Both the position numbers and the translations under genes were made by a program. The notes under the pieces are model-generated. The model was given only the letters and a program-made list of their open reading frames with translations. It did not search any database and was not told the DNA's origin. DNA of 64,000 nucleotides from an uncultured Pelagibacteraceae bacterium (lineage in GTDB: Bacteria > Pseudomonadota > Alphaproteobacteria > Pelagibacterales > Pelagibacteraceae). Location: contig CACMXS010000004.1 of assembly GCA_902617715.1 (NCBI GenBank), forward strand, positions 1 through 64,000. The letters are read 5' to 3'. Below are positions 12,796 to 23,425 of this stretch, piece after piece (the first letter of the stretch is position 1; each line of letters begins with the position of its first letter).

Positions 12796-13859
12796 CTACT
12801 TAAGCCTCTGTAATTTGTGGGTACATCTAATGGGTCAAATCCAAAGTGATTTAACCATCTATAATCACAGTCAAAAAAAGATCTCAAGTCATTAATTCCA
12901 TATTTTAACATTGCCAATCTATCAATTCCAATACCAAATGCATATCCTTGGAACTTAGTAGGATCAACTTTTACATTTTTTAAAACATTAGGATGAACCA
13001 TTCCACATCCTAAAATTTCAAGCCATTGATCACCTTCTCCTATTATTATTTTTCCATCTTTAATTTCGTATCCTATATCAACTTCTGCAGATGGTTCTGT
13101 AAAGGGAAAGTGACTTGGTCTAAACCTCATTTTAATTTTTTCTACTTCGAAAAATTCTTTGATAAAATAATTTAGACACCCTTTTAAATGACCCATATTT
13201 ATATTTTTATCTATATGAAGACCCTCAACTTGATGAAACATAGGTGAATGTGTTTGATCACTATCAGATCTATAAGTTCTTCCGGGTGCAATAATTTTAA
13301 AAGGAGGTTTATCTTTCAACATTGTTCTAATTTGAACAGGTGAAGTATGCGTACGTAATAGTTTTTCTTTTTTTTCATCAAGATAAAATGTGTCATGCAT
13401 ATCTCTTGCAGGATGGTTGTCTGGTGTATTTAAAGCTGTAAAATTGTTATATTCATTTTCGACATCTGGACCTTCTTCAACACTGAAACCTATTTCAGAA
13501 AAAATAGAAGATATTTCATCAATAGTTTGTGACACTGGATGAATTTTGCCTCTTACAAATGGCCTTTCAGGTAAAGTAATGTCTACGTTTTCCTTTTGAA
13601 GCTTTTCGTTTATTTCGGCATTTTCTATTTCGTTAATTTTTAAATTTATTAAATTTTGAAGCTCATCCTTAATAATATTTAGATCAGAAGCAAATTTTTT
13701 TCTCTCAGACTCAGCTATTGTTCCAATTTTTCTGAATTGCGACGAAACTAATCCATTTTTACCAAACAAATCTGATTTTATTTGATTAATCTCTTTAAGA
13801 TTTAATTTATTATTAAGCTTTGAGAGGAATTCTTCTTTTAATTTTTTAAGATCTGACAT
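12792..13859 (-). CDS. pheS: Phenylalanyl-tRNA synthetase alpha subunit
   Basis: Catalytic subunit that charges tRNA-Phe. 355 residues. An N-terminal coiled-coil (about 1-90) is followed by a class II synthetase core: motif 2 around [20 protein letters not shown], a [12 protein letters not shown] strand, and motif 3 [14 protein letters not shown]. It sits between rplT (43 bases upstream) and pheT (4-base overlap), the common infC-rpmI-rplT-pheST order. Confidence 0.98.
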   Translation of the reverse strand: MSDLKKLKEEFLSKLNNKLNLKEINQIKSDLFGKNGLVSSQFRKIGTIAESERKKFASDLNIIKDELQNLINLKINEIENAEINEKLQKENVDITLPERPFVRGKIHPVSQTIDEISSIFSEIGFSVEEGPDVENEYNNFTALNTPDNHPARDMHDTFYLDEKKEKLLRTHTSPVQIRTMLKDKPPFKIIAPGRTYRSDSDQTHSPMFHQVEGLHIDKNINMGHLKGCLNYFIKEFFEVEKIKMRFRPSHFPFTEPSAEVDIGYEIKDGKIIIGEGDQWLEILGCGMVHPNVLKNVKVDPTKFQGYAFGIGIDRLAMLKYGINDLRSFFDCDYRWLNHFGFDPLDVPTNYRGLSR

Positions 13860-13902
13860 TTTTACAGATTATTTCTTCAGTAAAATAAAACAATAGAGAA
13901 GA

Positions 13903-14259
13903 TTAATTTAATGCAGATTGTGCTTTTTGGACAATAGTTTTAAAGGCTTCAGGACTATCGTACGCTATCTCAGCTAGAATTTTTCTATCAATTTTTACGC
14001 CACATTTATTCAATCCATTTATAAATTTTGAATATGTTAGGCCCTCAGCTCTAACTCCAGCGTTAATTCTTTGTATCCATAAGGATTTAAAATCTCTTTT
14101 TTTATTTCTTCTATCTCGGTAAGCATATTGCATAGCTTTTTCCATCGCTTGCTTTGCAACTCTGATAGTATTCTTTCTTCTTCCCCACTGCCCTTTTACA
14201 GCTTTTAATACTTTTTTATGTTTAGCTCGACTTGTTACACCTCTTTTTACTCTTGCCAT
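13903..14259 (-). CDS. rplT: 50S ribosomal protein L20
   Basis: Early-assembly 23S rRNA-binding protein. 118 residues, typical length. It starts [16 protein letters not shown], and [20 protein letters not shown] (about 47-66) is a strong family signature. In other bacteria L20 also represses its own operon. AAGAGGTT just before the ATG overlaps the end of rpmI and serves as the ribosome-binding site. Confidence 0.99.
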   Translation of the reverse strand: MARVKRGVTSRAKHKKVLKAVKGQWGRRKNTIRVAKQAMEKAMQYAYRDRRNKKRDFKSLWIQRINAGVRAEGLTYSKFINGLNKCGVKIDRKILAEIAYDSPEAFKTIVQKAQSALN

Positions 14260-14260
14260 A

Positions 14261-14467
14261 TTAACCTCTTAAACTGTACGGCATGTATGATTTAACAATT
14301 TTGCCATCTTGCTTGGACATTGTCGTCGTACCTCTTAATTTTCTTATTTGTGAATTTGTTCTTTTAATCATGCCATGTCTTTTACCAGCCTGAGCCGTTA
14401 TAACTTTACCTCTAGCAGAGATCTTAAATCTTTTTTTTGCTGAGCTTTTTGTTTTTAGTTTTGGCAT
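14261..14467 (-). CDS. rpmI: 50S ribosomal protein L35
   Basis: 68-residue basic ribosomal protein starting [15 protein letters not shown] and ending with YMPYSLRG, which fits the L35 family. The gene stands between infC (53-base gap) and rplT (1-base gap), and all three are probably co-transcribed. No obvious Shine-Dalgarno precedes it. Confidence 0.98.
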   Translation of the reverse strand: MPKLKTKSSAKKRFKISARGKVITAQAGKRHGMIKRTNSQIRKLRGTTTMSKQDGKIVKSYMPYSLRG

Positions 14468-14520
14468 AATTGTGCGAGGTTATACATAGAAAGAAATACA
14501 TTTACAACCAATATTAAAGC

Positions 14521-15066
14521 CTATAAAGGCTGAATAACCATTATCATTTGTTTTCCGTCAAACTTTGGTTGAAGCTCTATTTTTCCAATATCCTTCATAT
14601 CTTCCTTAATTTTAGCCATAAGTTCATTTCCAAGATGAGAATGTTGAAGTTCACGGCCTTTGAATCTTATTGTAAATTTTACTTTATCGCCCTTTGCAAT
14701 AAATTTTTTTGCATTTTTAACTTTAAACTCATAATCATGAGTCTCGGTTACTGGTCTCATTTTAATTTCTTTTAAAGCAATTATTTTTTGTTTTTTTTTA
14801 GCAAGATTTGCTTTTTTTTGAGCATCATATTTATATTTTCCCATATCCATAATTTTACATACTGGAGGATTGGCATTTGGGGCTATTTCAATTAAATCAA
14901 GTCCTTCATTTTTAGCTTTATTAATTGCTTCATTGGTATTAAGAATACCCAAATTATTTCCATCACTTCCTATTACCTGAACCTCTGGTGATGAAATTCT
15001 ATTATTTGATTTAGGACCACGGTCCTTAGTTCTTTTTTGAAAGTAATTTTGTTTGAAATCTGCCAC
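14521..15066 (-). CDS. infC: Translation initiation factor IF-3
   Basis: Binds the 30S subunit and proofreads the start codon and initiator tRNA. 181 residues: N-domain with NNRISSPEVQVIGSDG, Lys-rich linker (about 88-97), C-domain with KVKFTIRFKGRELQHS. The first codon is GTG, directly after the thrS stop codon with no gap. infC of other bacteria also uses a non-ATG start (AUU in E. coli), which allows self-repression by IF-3; GTG here is a weaker version of that theme (inference). Confidence 0.98.
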   Translation of the reverse strand: MADFKQNYFQKRTKDRGPKSNNRISSPEVQVIGSDGNNLGILNTNEAINKAKNEGLDLIEIAPNANPPVCKIMDMGKYKYDAQKKANLAKKKQKIIALKEIKMRPVTETHDYEFKVKNAKKFIAKGDKVKFTIRFKGRELQHSHLGNELMAKIKEDMKDIGKIELQPKFDGKQMIMVIQPL

Positions 15067-16983
15067 TTAATTCGAAGATACTTTGTTTAAAGCAGAAAAA
15101 GTTTTTAAAAATAAATCTAATTTCATATTCTCTTGTTTATTAGAATCCAATCTTCTAATAGTTACACTGTTAGTGTCAACTTCTTTTTTACCACAAATCA
15201 GTAAAATTGGTATTTTTGCTAAAGAATGTTCTCTAATTTTATAATTTAAATTATGATTTTTTAAATCAACCATTGAACTCATACCTGCTTCTTTAATTTT
15301 TTTTGAAACTTTTTTTGAATAATCCTCAAAATCTTCTGAGATTGGAATAACAACTGTTTGCAAAGGGGAGATCCAAAAAGGAAATTTACCTGCATAGTTT
15401 TCGATTAAAATTCCAATAAATCTTTCAAGTGATCCGAATAATGCTCTATGCAACATTACCGGAACTTTTTTAACTCCATCTTTGTCCACATAAGTAGCAC
15501 CTAATCTACCAGGTAAATTAAAATCAACTTGCAAAGTTCCGCACTGCCAATCTCTTCCAATTGCATCTCTTAAAACAAATTCAATTTTAGGTCCATAAAA
15601 TGCACCCTCACCTTTATTAATACTATATTCTAATTTAGTTGCTTTAACTGCTTCTAGTAAAGCTGACTCTGCTTTATCCCATACACTGTCATCACCTACT
15701 CTTAGTTCTGGTCTATCAGAATATTTTAGAATGACATTTTCAAAACCTAAATCTTTATAAATTTCTAAAATAAGACTAGTAACTACCAAGCATTCTTCTG
15801 TGATTTGATCTTCAGTACAAAATATATGAGCATCATCTTGTGTAAATGCCCTAACTCTTAGAAGACCATGCAATGCACCAGAAGGTTCATAACGGTGCAC
15901 TTTTCCAAATTCAGACATCTTCAAAGGTAAATCTTTATAACTTTTAAGGCCTTGGTTAAAAACTTCTACACACCCTGGGCAATTCATGGGTTTAATTGCA
16001 AATACTTTCTCATCTGGAGTAGTTGATGTATACATGTTTGCTCCAAATTTTTCCCAATGCCCTGATTTTTCCCATAAAGTCCTATCTAAAACCTCAGGTG
16101 TATTTATTTCTTTATATCCAGCTATATTTTGCTTCATTCTCATATAATCAATTAATTTTTGAAATAGTATCCAACCCTTTTCATGCCAAAAAACTGAACC
16201 TGGACTTTCCTCTCTAAAATGAAAAAGATTCATCTCTTTACCTAATTTTCTATGATCTCTTTTCTCAGCTTCCTCAATTCTTTTTAAATGTTCATCTAAA
16301 TCTTTTTGGGATGCCCAACTTGTACCATAAATTCTTTGAAGCATTTCATTTTTTGAGTCACCTCTCCAGTATGCGCCTGAAACTTTAGTTAATTTGAAAT
16401 ATTTTCCAATTTTACCAGTTGATGTTAAATGAGGACCTCTACATAAATCATGCCAATTTCCATGAAAATAAATTGAAACCTCTTCGCCTTTTGGAATATT
16501 TTCTATCAATTCAGCTTTGTAGATTTCCCCTTTTTTTCTAAAATGATTAATAGCTTTATCTCTGTCCCATACTTCTCTTTTTGTAATTTCGTCCCTATCA
16601 ACAATTTCTCTCATTTTGTTTTCAATTTTATTTAAATCCTCTTCAGTAAAAGGTTCTTTTCTAGCAAAATCATAATAAAAACCATTGTCAATTACTGGTC
16701 CTATTGTAACTTGTGTTCCTGGAAAAAGCTCTTGAACAGCCATCGCTAATATATGAGCTGTATCATGTCTTATAGTATCAAGACCTTCTTCGTTTTTTGC
16801 AGTAAAAATTTTTACTTTACAATCTTTTTCAATTAAAAAATTAAGATCTTTTAACTCATTATCTACACTTATAACCATTGCTTGTTTAGCTAATGATTTA
16901 CTAATTTTTTCAGCAACTTCAAAACCTGAAACTGCTTTAGAAAATTTTAAATTTTTTCCATCTGGTAGTGTTATTGTGGGCAT
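15067..16983 (-). CDS. thrS: Threonyl-tRNA synthetase
   Basis: Class II synthetase of 638 residues, usual length. An N-terminal TGS domain (1-60) is followed by the editing domain with HDTAHILAMAVQELF. The catalytic core carries the zinc ligands: Cys in MNCPGCVEVF, His in DDAHIFC, His in VMLHRALFG. The C-terminus is the anticodon-binding domain. The ATG follows directly on the stop codon of the upstream glycosyltransferase, and its own stop abuts infC. Confidence 0.98.
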   Translation of the reverse strand: MPTITLPDGKNLKFSKAVSGFEVAEKISKSLAKQAMVISVDNELKDLNFLIEKDCKVKIFTAKNEEGLDTIRHDTAHILAMAVQELFPGTQVTIGPVIDNGFYYDFARKEPFTEEDLNKIENKMREIVDRDEITKREVWDRDKAINHFRKKGEIYKAELIENIPKGEEVSIYFHGNWHDLCRGPHLTSTGKIGKYFKLTKVSGAYWRGDSKNEMLQRIYGTSWASQKDLDEHLKRIEEAEKRDHRKLGKEMNLFHFREESPGSVFWHEKGWILFQKLIDYMRMKQNIAGYKEINTPEVLDRTLWEKSGHWEKFGANMYTSTTPDEKVFAIKPMNCPGCVEVFNQGLKSYKDLPLKMSEFGKVHRYEPSGALHGLLRVRAFTQDDAHIFCTEDQITEECLVVTSLILEIYKDLGFENVILKYSDRPELRVGDDSVWDKAESALLEAVKATKLEYSINKGEGAFYGPKIEFVLRDAIGRDWQCGTLQVDFNLPGRLGATYVDKDGVKKVPVMLHRALFGSLERFIGILIENYAGKFPFWISPLQTVVIPISEDFEDYSKKVSKKIKEAGMSSMVDLKNHNLNYKIREHSLAKIPILLICGKKEVDTNSVTIRRLDSNKQENMKLDLFLKTFSALNKVSSN

Positions 16984-18138
16984 TTAATTTAACAATCTTT
17001 TATATTCTGAATAAGTAGAAAAACACATTTTTTCAACATTAAATTTTTTTATTATGTTTTTTCTACCTTCAATCCCAATGGTTTTCAATCTACTTTCATC
17101 CATTGTTAAAGCTCTTATAATTTTTTTACAAAGTGATTTTGGGTCTCCAGCTTCAAACAATAGTCCAGTCATTTCATCAATAATTGTCTCATTGGAACCA
17201 CCTATATTACTTGCAATTATTAATTTTTGCATTGATTGAGCCTCCACAGAAACTCTACCAAAAGCTTCTGGCTCTATAGATGCAGAAATAACTATATCTG
17301 AAATTTTATATGCTAAAGCCATATCTTTACAATGATCTACAAACTTTATTTGTTTAGAAATATTATATTTTTCACATAACTTGACTAATTTTTTTTTATA
17401 CAAATCTCTTCCTTGATCGTCACCTAAAATAACCGCATAAAAAGCTTCATAACCAAGTTCAATATTTACTAAATTTACTGCTTCAATAAATAATTCTTGC
17501 CCCTTCCAAGATGTTAGTCTTCCTGGCATTAAAATAATTTTTTTATTTTCAAAAATCTCCCATTTTTCTAAAAGTTTTTTCTCTTCTACTTCAATGGTTG
17601 TGCTTGGATCAAAATAATCAACATTTATACCCCTGAAAATTACCAAAAGTTTTTTTTTTATATCAATTAATGATGCATAATTTTCTTTAATGTGAGAAAA
17701 TATAAAATTTGAACCTGCTATTATTAGGTCTGATCTAACCATAACTGAATTATAAAATTTTTTCAACTTTCCACTAAAATTATAAGTGCCATGGAAAGTT
17801 GTAACGAACTTTCTACCAGTCAATTTAGATGCTACTAAACAAGACCATGCTGGAGCACGGCTACGAGCGTGGACAATCGATATATTGTAAAATAAGATAA
17901 TGCCAATCAAAATAATTGTATTAAAGAGAATTAATATTGGATTTTTACTATGAACTGGTAACCGAATTAATTTTACTTTTTTTTTGTCTATAAATTTTAT
18001 TAAATCTCCTCCACTTGTTACAATAAATGATTCACAATTATTTTCTGGCAAGTAATGAGCAATATCATAACAACCTGTTTCTGCTCCACCATAACCTAAT
18101 TTGGGAATAACTTGTAAGACTTTAAAATTAGAAGACAT
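16984..18138 (-). CDS. GT4-family glycosyltransferase
   Basis: A 384-residue GT-B fold enzyme. The N-terminal acceptor-side motif GYGGAETGCYDIAHYL lies near 17-32. The donor side has MPGRLTSWKGQELFIEA and the EX7E-type motif in EPEAFGRVSVEAQ. Such enzymes transfer sugars to LPS, capsule or lipid carriers. Its position, first in the run with thrS and with zero spacing to it, is odd for a glycan enzyme. The HARSRAPAWSCLVASK segment is typical of alphaproteobacterial GT4 proteins. Substrates cannot be told from sequence. Confidence 0.88.
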   Translation of the reverse strand: MSSNFKVLQVIPKLGYGGAETGCYDIAHYLPENNCESFIVTSGGDLIKFIDKKKVKLIRLPVHSKNPILILFNTIILIGIILFYNISIVHARSRAPAWSCLVASKLTGRKFVTTFHGTYNFSGKLKKFYNSVMVRSDLIIAGSNFIFSHIKENYASLIDIKKKLLVIFRGINVDYFDPSTTIEVEEKKLLEKWEIFENKKIILMPGRLTSWKGQELFIEAVNLVNIELGYEAFYAVILGDDQGRDLYKKKLVKLCEKYNISKQIKFVDHCKDMALAYKISDIVISASIEPEAFGRVSVEAQSMQKLIIASNIGGSNETIIDEMTGLLFEAGDPKSLCKKIIRALTMDESRLKTIGIEGRKNIIKKFNVEKMCFSTYSEYKRLLN

Positions 18139-18180
18139 TTGATATGATTATATATTAATCAATATTACTTATAAACTTTT

Positions 18181-18927
18181 ATGAATAATTTTAGTTATTA
18201 CAAAATAACAAAAAATAAAAAAATTAGATATCTTAAAATTTCAAAAAAAAAGGGGACTTATGTTGTTTTTCTTCACGGATTTATGTCAGATCTTGAGGGT
18301 AAAAAACCACGATCATTTCTAAATTTTTCAAAAAAGAATAAACTAGGTTTTTTAGCACTTGAATATTCTGGACATGGTAAATCTTCAGGGAAATTCACAG
18401 ATGGAAATATTTCTAAATGGTCTAAAGAATCATCATTTTTGGTTAAGAAGATTGTTAGGAAAAATGATATTATAATTATTGGTTCTAGTATGGGTGCCTG
18501 GATTGCTCTTAATCTAATTTTAAAATTCAAAAAACAAATTAAAGGATTTATGGGTATTGGTTCTGCTCCAGAATTTTTAGAAAATCTTATGTGGAAGAAG
18601 TTTTCAAATAAAATGAAAAAAGAAATTATTAAAAATGGAATAATAAATTTAAAACACGGAGATTATGAATATCCACTTACACTTCAACTTATGAAAGATG
18701 GGCAAAAAAATAAAATTTTGCACAAAAAAATAAATCATGATTTAAAGGTTGTTATGATACATGGAAGTAAAGATACCTCGGTACCAGTAATATACTCAAA
18801 AAAAGTGTTAAAAATTTTTAAATCTAATAAGAAAAAATTAGTTATAATAAAAGATGGTGATCATAGTCTTTCATCACCCGGATCATTGAAAATTTTAAAA
18901 AAAGAACTTAGTTCAATTATTAACTAA
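18181..18927 (+). CDS. Alpha/beta hydrolase (ABHD10-like)
   Basis: A 248-residue serine hydrolase. The oxyanion strand is LHGFMSD (31-37). The nucleophile elbow GSSMG gives Ser103, the acid is probably Asp198 in HGSKDTSVP, and the base is His228 in DGDHSLSSP. The HGFMSD start and short cap resemble the alphaproteobacterial/mitochondrial ABHD10 thioesterase-like group. There is no signal peptide, so it is cytoplasmic. It is divergent from the glycosyltransferase gene (42-base gap), and its end overlaps the convergent gltB end by 8 bases. The natural substrate is unknown. Confidence 0.8.
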   Translation: MNNFSYYKITKNKKIRYLKISKKKGTYVVFLHGFMSDLEGKKPRSFLNFSKKNKLGFLALEYSGHGKSSGKFTDGNISKWSKESSFLVKKIVRKNDIIIIGSSMGAWIALNLILKFKKQIKGFMGIGSAPEFLENLMWKKFSNKMKKEIIKNGIINLKHGDYEYPLTLQLMKDGQKNKILHKKINHDLKVVMIHGSKDTSVPVIYSKKVLKIFKSNKKKLVIIKDGDHSLSSPGSLKILKKELSSIIN

Positions 18928-21900
18928 CTTCTTTTATTTTTGGATTTAATGTAATTGGATTATCAAGTTTATTAATCATTTCTTTCGGACAAACTTGAAT
19001 GAAATTTTGAATTTCCTCCTCAAAATTATCTATAATCTTTTTAGATAATTGTGAGTTAGTTTCTTTTGAATGTTCTAAAACTAATTTTTTTAAAAAGTTC
19101 TTCCAATAATCAGTCTCAACATCTTGCCAAACAACAGAATCTAAATTTACTTTTTTTTCAAATTCTTTGGAAATGTCGTATATAAATGCCATCCCTCCAG
19201 TCATACCAGCTGCAAAATTATCTCCAACTGCTCCAAGGATTACAGCAGTTCCTCCAGTCATATATTCACAACCATTAGAATCACATCCCTCAACAACTGT
19301 TATAGCACCAGAATTTCTTACTGCAAATCTATCACCTGCTTGTCCAGCAGCAAAAAGTTTTCCAGATGTAGCTCCGTAAAGAACTGTATTGCCAATAATT
19401 GTATTTTCATTAGATATTAAATTACTTTCATCTGATAATTTAATAACAATTGTTGCTCCTGATAAACCTTTACCAACATAATCATTTGCGTCCCCTTTTA
19501 AATTTAATTTTAATCCCTTAGATGCAAAAGCTCCAAAAGATTGTCCTGCGGAACCTTTAAAATTTAAAGTTAGAAAGTTAACATCCAATTTTTCATAACC
19601 ATACTTTGTATAAAGATTGTGAGAAATTCTCGTACCAACTGCTCTATTTGTGTTCTTAATAAGAAATTCTTTTTCAATTTTTTCAGAATTATCCAATGAT
19701 TTTTTTATCTCAGGCCAAATTTCTTGGTCTAACGTTTTTGGAACTTCATTAATTTCTTGTGACTCACAATACCTTTTGTTGTTGCCTGGGTCTGCTTGAA
19801 CAAATAAAGGATTTAAATCTAAATCATCTAAATTAGGTGAACCTTTATTTACTTGCATTAATAGATCTGTTCTTCCAATAATATCGTTTAATGATTTGAA
19901 ACCCAGTTCAGCTAAAATTTCTCTCACCTCAGATGCAATAAAAGTAAATAAATTTACAACTTTATCTGGTGTGCCAGTGAATTTTTCTCTTAATTTTTCA
20001 TCCTGTGTGCAAACACCAACTGGGCAGGTATTTGAATGGCATTGTCTTACCATAATACATCCCATTGCAACTAAAGCTGTTGTGGCAACCCCGAATTCTT
20101 CAGCTCCCATCATAGCAGCAATAACCACATCCCTACCGGTTTTAATTCCACCATCTGTTCTTAAAGTAACTTTATGTCTTAAATTGTTTAGAGTAAGAAC
20201 TTGATTGGCCTCTGTTAAGCCCATTTCCCAAGGTATACCAACATACTTTACACTTGTTTGTGGAGTAGCTCCAGTTCCACCATTATGTCCTGAGATTAAA
20301 ATTATGTCTGCTTTAGCTTTTGCTACACCTGCAGCAATCGTTCCTACACCTGATGAAGCAACCAATTTTACTCCAATTCTAGCTTTTGGATTTATTTGCT
20401 TTAGGTCATAAATTAATTGAGCCAGATCCTCGATTGAATAAATGTCATGATGTGGTGGAGGAGAAATTAAGGTAACTCCAGGAGTCGAATGTCTTAATCG
20501 AGCTATTTCATCTGTAACTTTAAATCCAGGTAATTGTCCACCTTCACCAGGCTTTGCTCCTTGGGCAATCTTTATTTCTATTTCATTACAATTATTTAGA
20601 TAATTTACTGTCACTCCAAACCTTGCTGAAGCAATCTGTTTTACTCTTGAATTAGCACTATCTCCATCATTCATAACTTTGAATCTTTTTTCATCTTCAC
20701 CACCTTCACCACTACAAGATGCTCCTTTGATCCTATTCATACCTATAGCTAGAGTTTCGTGTGCTTCCTTAGATAATGCCCCGTGAGACATACTTCCACT
20801 ACCAAATCTTTTTAGAATTTTTTCTATAGGTTCGACTTCTGATAGTTCTATTGGTGGGCCCAATTTTTTTTTTCTAAAATTTATTAAATCTCTTAAATTT
20901 ATAGGTGGCAAATTATAAATACCTTCTGCATATTTCTTGTAAGCATCATAAGAGTTTGAGCCTACTGCGCTCTGTAACAAATGTATAAGCTTGCCTTGAT
21001 ATTGATGTGTTTCTCCATTTTTTCTATATCTATAAATACCACCAATAGGTAATACCGTTTCCGTACTTTCAAATGCTTCTTTATGAATTTCTCTTATTTT
21101 CTTCTCAATACCAGTCAAGCCAATTCCTGATATTTTTGAGGTCACGCCTGGAAAATAATCATCAACAATTGTTCTACTGAGGCCAACTGTTTCAAAATTA
21201 CATCCACCTCTGTAAGAACTTAAAACTGAAATTCCCATTTTAGACATTATTTTTAAAAGCCCAGCATTTACACATTTGATATACCTTTGGACACATTCAT
21301 CAAAACTAAATTGACCAAAGAGTTTTTTTGAATGTCTTTGATATAAGCTATCTAAAGCCAGATATGGATTAACTGTAGTAGCACCAACCCCTATTAATGT
21401 TGCAAATGAATGGGTATCTAACGCTTCTCCAGACTGAACATTGATTGAAACGTAACCTCTCAATTTTTTTTTAATCAAAAAAGTATTAATAGCACCCACA
21501 CATAATAACATAGGTATAGGTAGTTTTTTTGAAGAAAGATCTTTATCACTAAGAATAATCTGTGTAATACCTTGTCTTACAGCAATTTCTGCTTCTTTTT
21601 GAATTCTTTTAATAGCCTCAGCCAAATTCTCATCTTCGTCAAATGTGCAATCTATATTTATTGAATCTTTACCAAAAAAATTAATAAATTTATTAAATTG
21701 TGAATTAGATAAAATTGGACTGTTTAGCACATAAATATTTTCTTTTGTTAAGGTATCAAAATCTAAGATATTTCCCAAATTTCCAAATCTTGTTTTTAAA
21801 CTCATTACTTTATTTTCTCTCAATGAGTCTATTGGGGGATTGGTAACTTGACTAAAATTTTGTCTGAAAAAATGATATAATGGTCTGTACCTATCAGATA

Positions 21901-23425
21901 AAACAGCTAAAGGTGTATCATCTCCCATTGATCCAGTCGCTTCTTTTGCGTCCTCAGCCATAGGGTGCAAGATAAGCTCTAGATCCTCTAGACTAATTCC
22001 AAAAGTATATTGTCTTCTTCTTAAATTCTCACCATCAAAATTATTTTGCTCCTTGGAAATAGGTAATTTTTCATCTAAATCAATAATTTGAGAATTAAAA
22101 TGCTTAAACTCCTTCGCTAGATAATCTTTTATCTGATTATTTGGAAAAATTTTTCCTTTTTCAATCCTTACTCCAATAATTTCACCAGGGCCCAATCTAC
22201 CTTTAGATAAAATTTTTTTTTCATTTAATTCTATCATTCCAGTCTCAGATCCTGCAAAAAGCATTTTATCTTTAGTAATAGCATATCTGAGAGGTCTAAG
22301 CCCGTTTCTATCATTAGCAGCAATAACCCATTCATTATCTGTAGCTGCAATAGCGGCAGGTCCATCCCATGGCTCCATTGTGCTATTTAAAAAATTAAAT
22401 AGTTGTTGATGATTTTTTGGGAGTGTTTTGTTTTTTTTTGACCAAGCATCTGGAATCAACATTAATTTAGCTAAAGGTGCAGGCTGACCTGATTTATTTA
22501 GAAGCTCAAATACATTATCCAATGCAGCAGAGTCTGAAACACCTTTTTGAATAACAGGTTTTAAATTTTCTATATTATCAAAAAGTGGACTTCTCATTTC
22601 TTGCTCATGAACTCGCATCCAATTTTTATTTCCTTTGTAGGTGTTAATTTCACCATTATGGGCAATTGCTCTAAAAGGTTGGGCCAAACTCCAACTAGGA
22701 GCTGTATTGGTCGAAAATCTTTGATGAAATATTGCGTATCGAGAAATAAACCTTTTGTCTCTTAAATCCAAATAAAAGTCTGATATTGCCTCAGCTAAAT
22801 ACAGCCCTTTATAAATAATTGATTTTGAGCTGATTGAACAAATGTAAAAATTATTTAATGACAACTCAAAAGCTTTATTTTCAATTTTTTTTCTTGTTTC
22901 GTAAATTTTTCTCTCTAAATTTTTATCTATTAAATTTGGGTCATTAGGTTTAAATAATACCTGGATAATCTCTGGCATTGTTTGAAACGCTTTTTCTCCT
23001 AAAATTTTAGGATTTACAGGAACTTGTCTCCAACCATAAATACTGAAATTATTTTTTGTTAATTCACTTTCTACAATAGTTTTACAACTCTCTTGAGAGG
23101 AATAATCGTTTCTAGGTAAAAAAATCATACCTACACAAATTTCTGAATTATCATAGTCATGACCTGTTACTTCAATTTTTTCTATAAAAAAATCTTTTGG
23201 GATTTCAACATGTATGCCTGCACCATCACCTGTTTTTCCATCTGCATCAACTGCTCCTCTGTGCCAAACTGCTTTTAATGCCTCAATACCATACTCAACA
23301 ATTTTTCGAGATTTTTTTCCTTCAGTAGAGGCAATTACACCTACTCCACAAGCATCATGCTCCATGTCTTTAGAATAAACATTATTTTCAGTCAAAAGTT
23401 TCAAATTTTTTTTATAATTATTCAT
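18920..23425 (-). CDS. gltB: Glutamate synthase (NADPH) large subunit
   Basis: Converts glutamine and 2-oxoglutarate to two glutamates with GltD. 1501 residues. A short propeptide ends before Cys26 (HDACGVGV), the class II amidotransferase nucleophile. The glutaminase covers about 26-420, the central domain about 470-760 and the FMN/2-oxoglutarate barrel about 830-1190 (SGHNGGTGATP). CHSNTCPVGVC holds the 3Fe-4S cysteines. The GXGXG helix domain is C-terminal. gltD lies immediately upstream (one-base overlap). This is the main ammonia assimilation route together with glutamine synthetase. Confidence 0.98.
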   Translation of the reverse strand: MNNYKKNLKLLTENNVYSKDMEHDACGVGVIASTEGKKSRKIVEYGIEALKAVWHRGAVDADGKTGDGAGIHVEIPKDFFIEKIEVTGHDYDNSEICVGMIFLPRNDYSSQESCKTIVESELTKNNFSIYGWRQVPVNPKILGEKAFQTMPEIIQVLFKPNDPNLIDKNLERKIYETRKKIENKAFELSLNNFYICSISSKSIIYKGLYLAEAISDFYLDLRDKRFISRYAIFHQRFSTNTAPSWSLAQPFRAIAHNGEINTYKGNKNWMRVHEQEMRSPLFDNIENLKPVIQKGVSDSAALDNVFELLNKSGQPAPLAKLMLIPDAWSKKNKTLPKNHQQLFNFLNSTMEPWDGPAAIAATDNEWVIAANDRNGLRPLRYAITKDKMLFAGSETGMIELNEKKILSKGRLGPGEIIGVRIEKGKIFPNNQIKDYLAKEFKHFNSQIIDLDEKLPISKEQNNFDGENLRRRQYTFGISLEDLELILHPMAEDAKEATGSMGDDTPLAVLSDRYRPLYHFFRQNFSQVTNPPIDSLRENKVMSLKTRFGNLGNILDFDTLTKENIYVLNSPILSNSQFNKFINFFGKDSINIDCTFDEDENLAEAIKRIQKEAEIAVRQGITQIILSDKDLSSKKLPIPMLLCVGAINTFLIKKKLRGYVSINVQSGEALDTHSFATLIGVGATTVNPYLALDSLYQRHSKKLFGQFSFDECVQRYIKCVNAGLLKIMSKMGISVLSSYRGGCNFETVGLSRTIVDDYFPGVTSKISGIGLTGIEKKIREIHKEAFESTETVLPIGGIYRYRKNGETHQYQGKLIHLLQSAVGSNSYDAYKKYAEGIYNLPPINLRDLINFRKKKLGPPIELSEVEPIEKILKRFGSGSMSHGALSKEAHETLAIGMNRIKGASCSGEGGEDEKRFKVMNDGDSANSRVKQIASARFGVTVNYLNNCNEIEIKIAQGAKPGEGGQLPGFKVTDEIARLRHSTPGVTLISPPPHHDIYSIEDLAQLIYDLKQINPKARIGVKLVASSGVGTIAAGVAKAKADIILISGHNGGTGATPQTSVKYVGIPWEMGLTEANQVLTLNNLRHKVTLRTDGGIKTGRDVVIAAMMGAEEFGVATTALVAMGCIMVRQCHSNTCPVGVCTQDEKLREKFTGTPDKVVNLFTFIASEVREILAELGFKSLNDIIGRTDLLMQVNKGSPNLDDLDLNPLFVQADPGNNKRYCESQEINEVPKTLDQEIWPEIKKSLDNSEKIEKEFLIKNTNRAVGTRISHNLYTKYGYEKLDVNFLTLNFKGSAGQSFGAFASKGLKLNLKGDANDYVGKGLSGATIVIKLSDESNLISNENTIIGNTVLYGATSGKLFAAGQAGDRFAVRNSGAITVVEGCDSNGCEYMTGGTAVILGAVGDNFAAGMTGGMAFIYDISKEFEKKVNLDSVVWQDVETDYWKNFLKKLVLEHSKETNSQLSKKIIDNFEEEIQNFIQVCPKEMINKLDNPITLNPKIKEVS

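Noticed and set aside
19167-20411. Long frames on the plus strand inside gltB
   Set aside because: They are shadows of the gltB coding sequence, with no RBS and no recognisable protein features.
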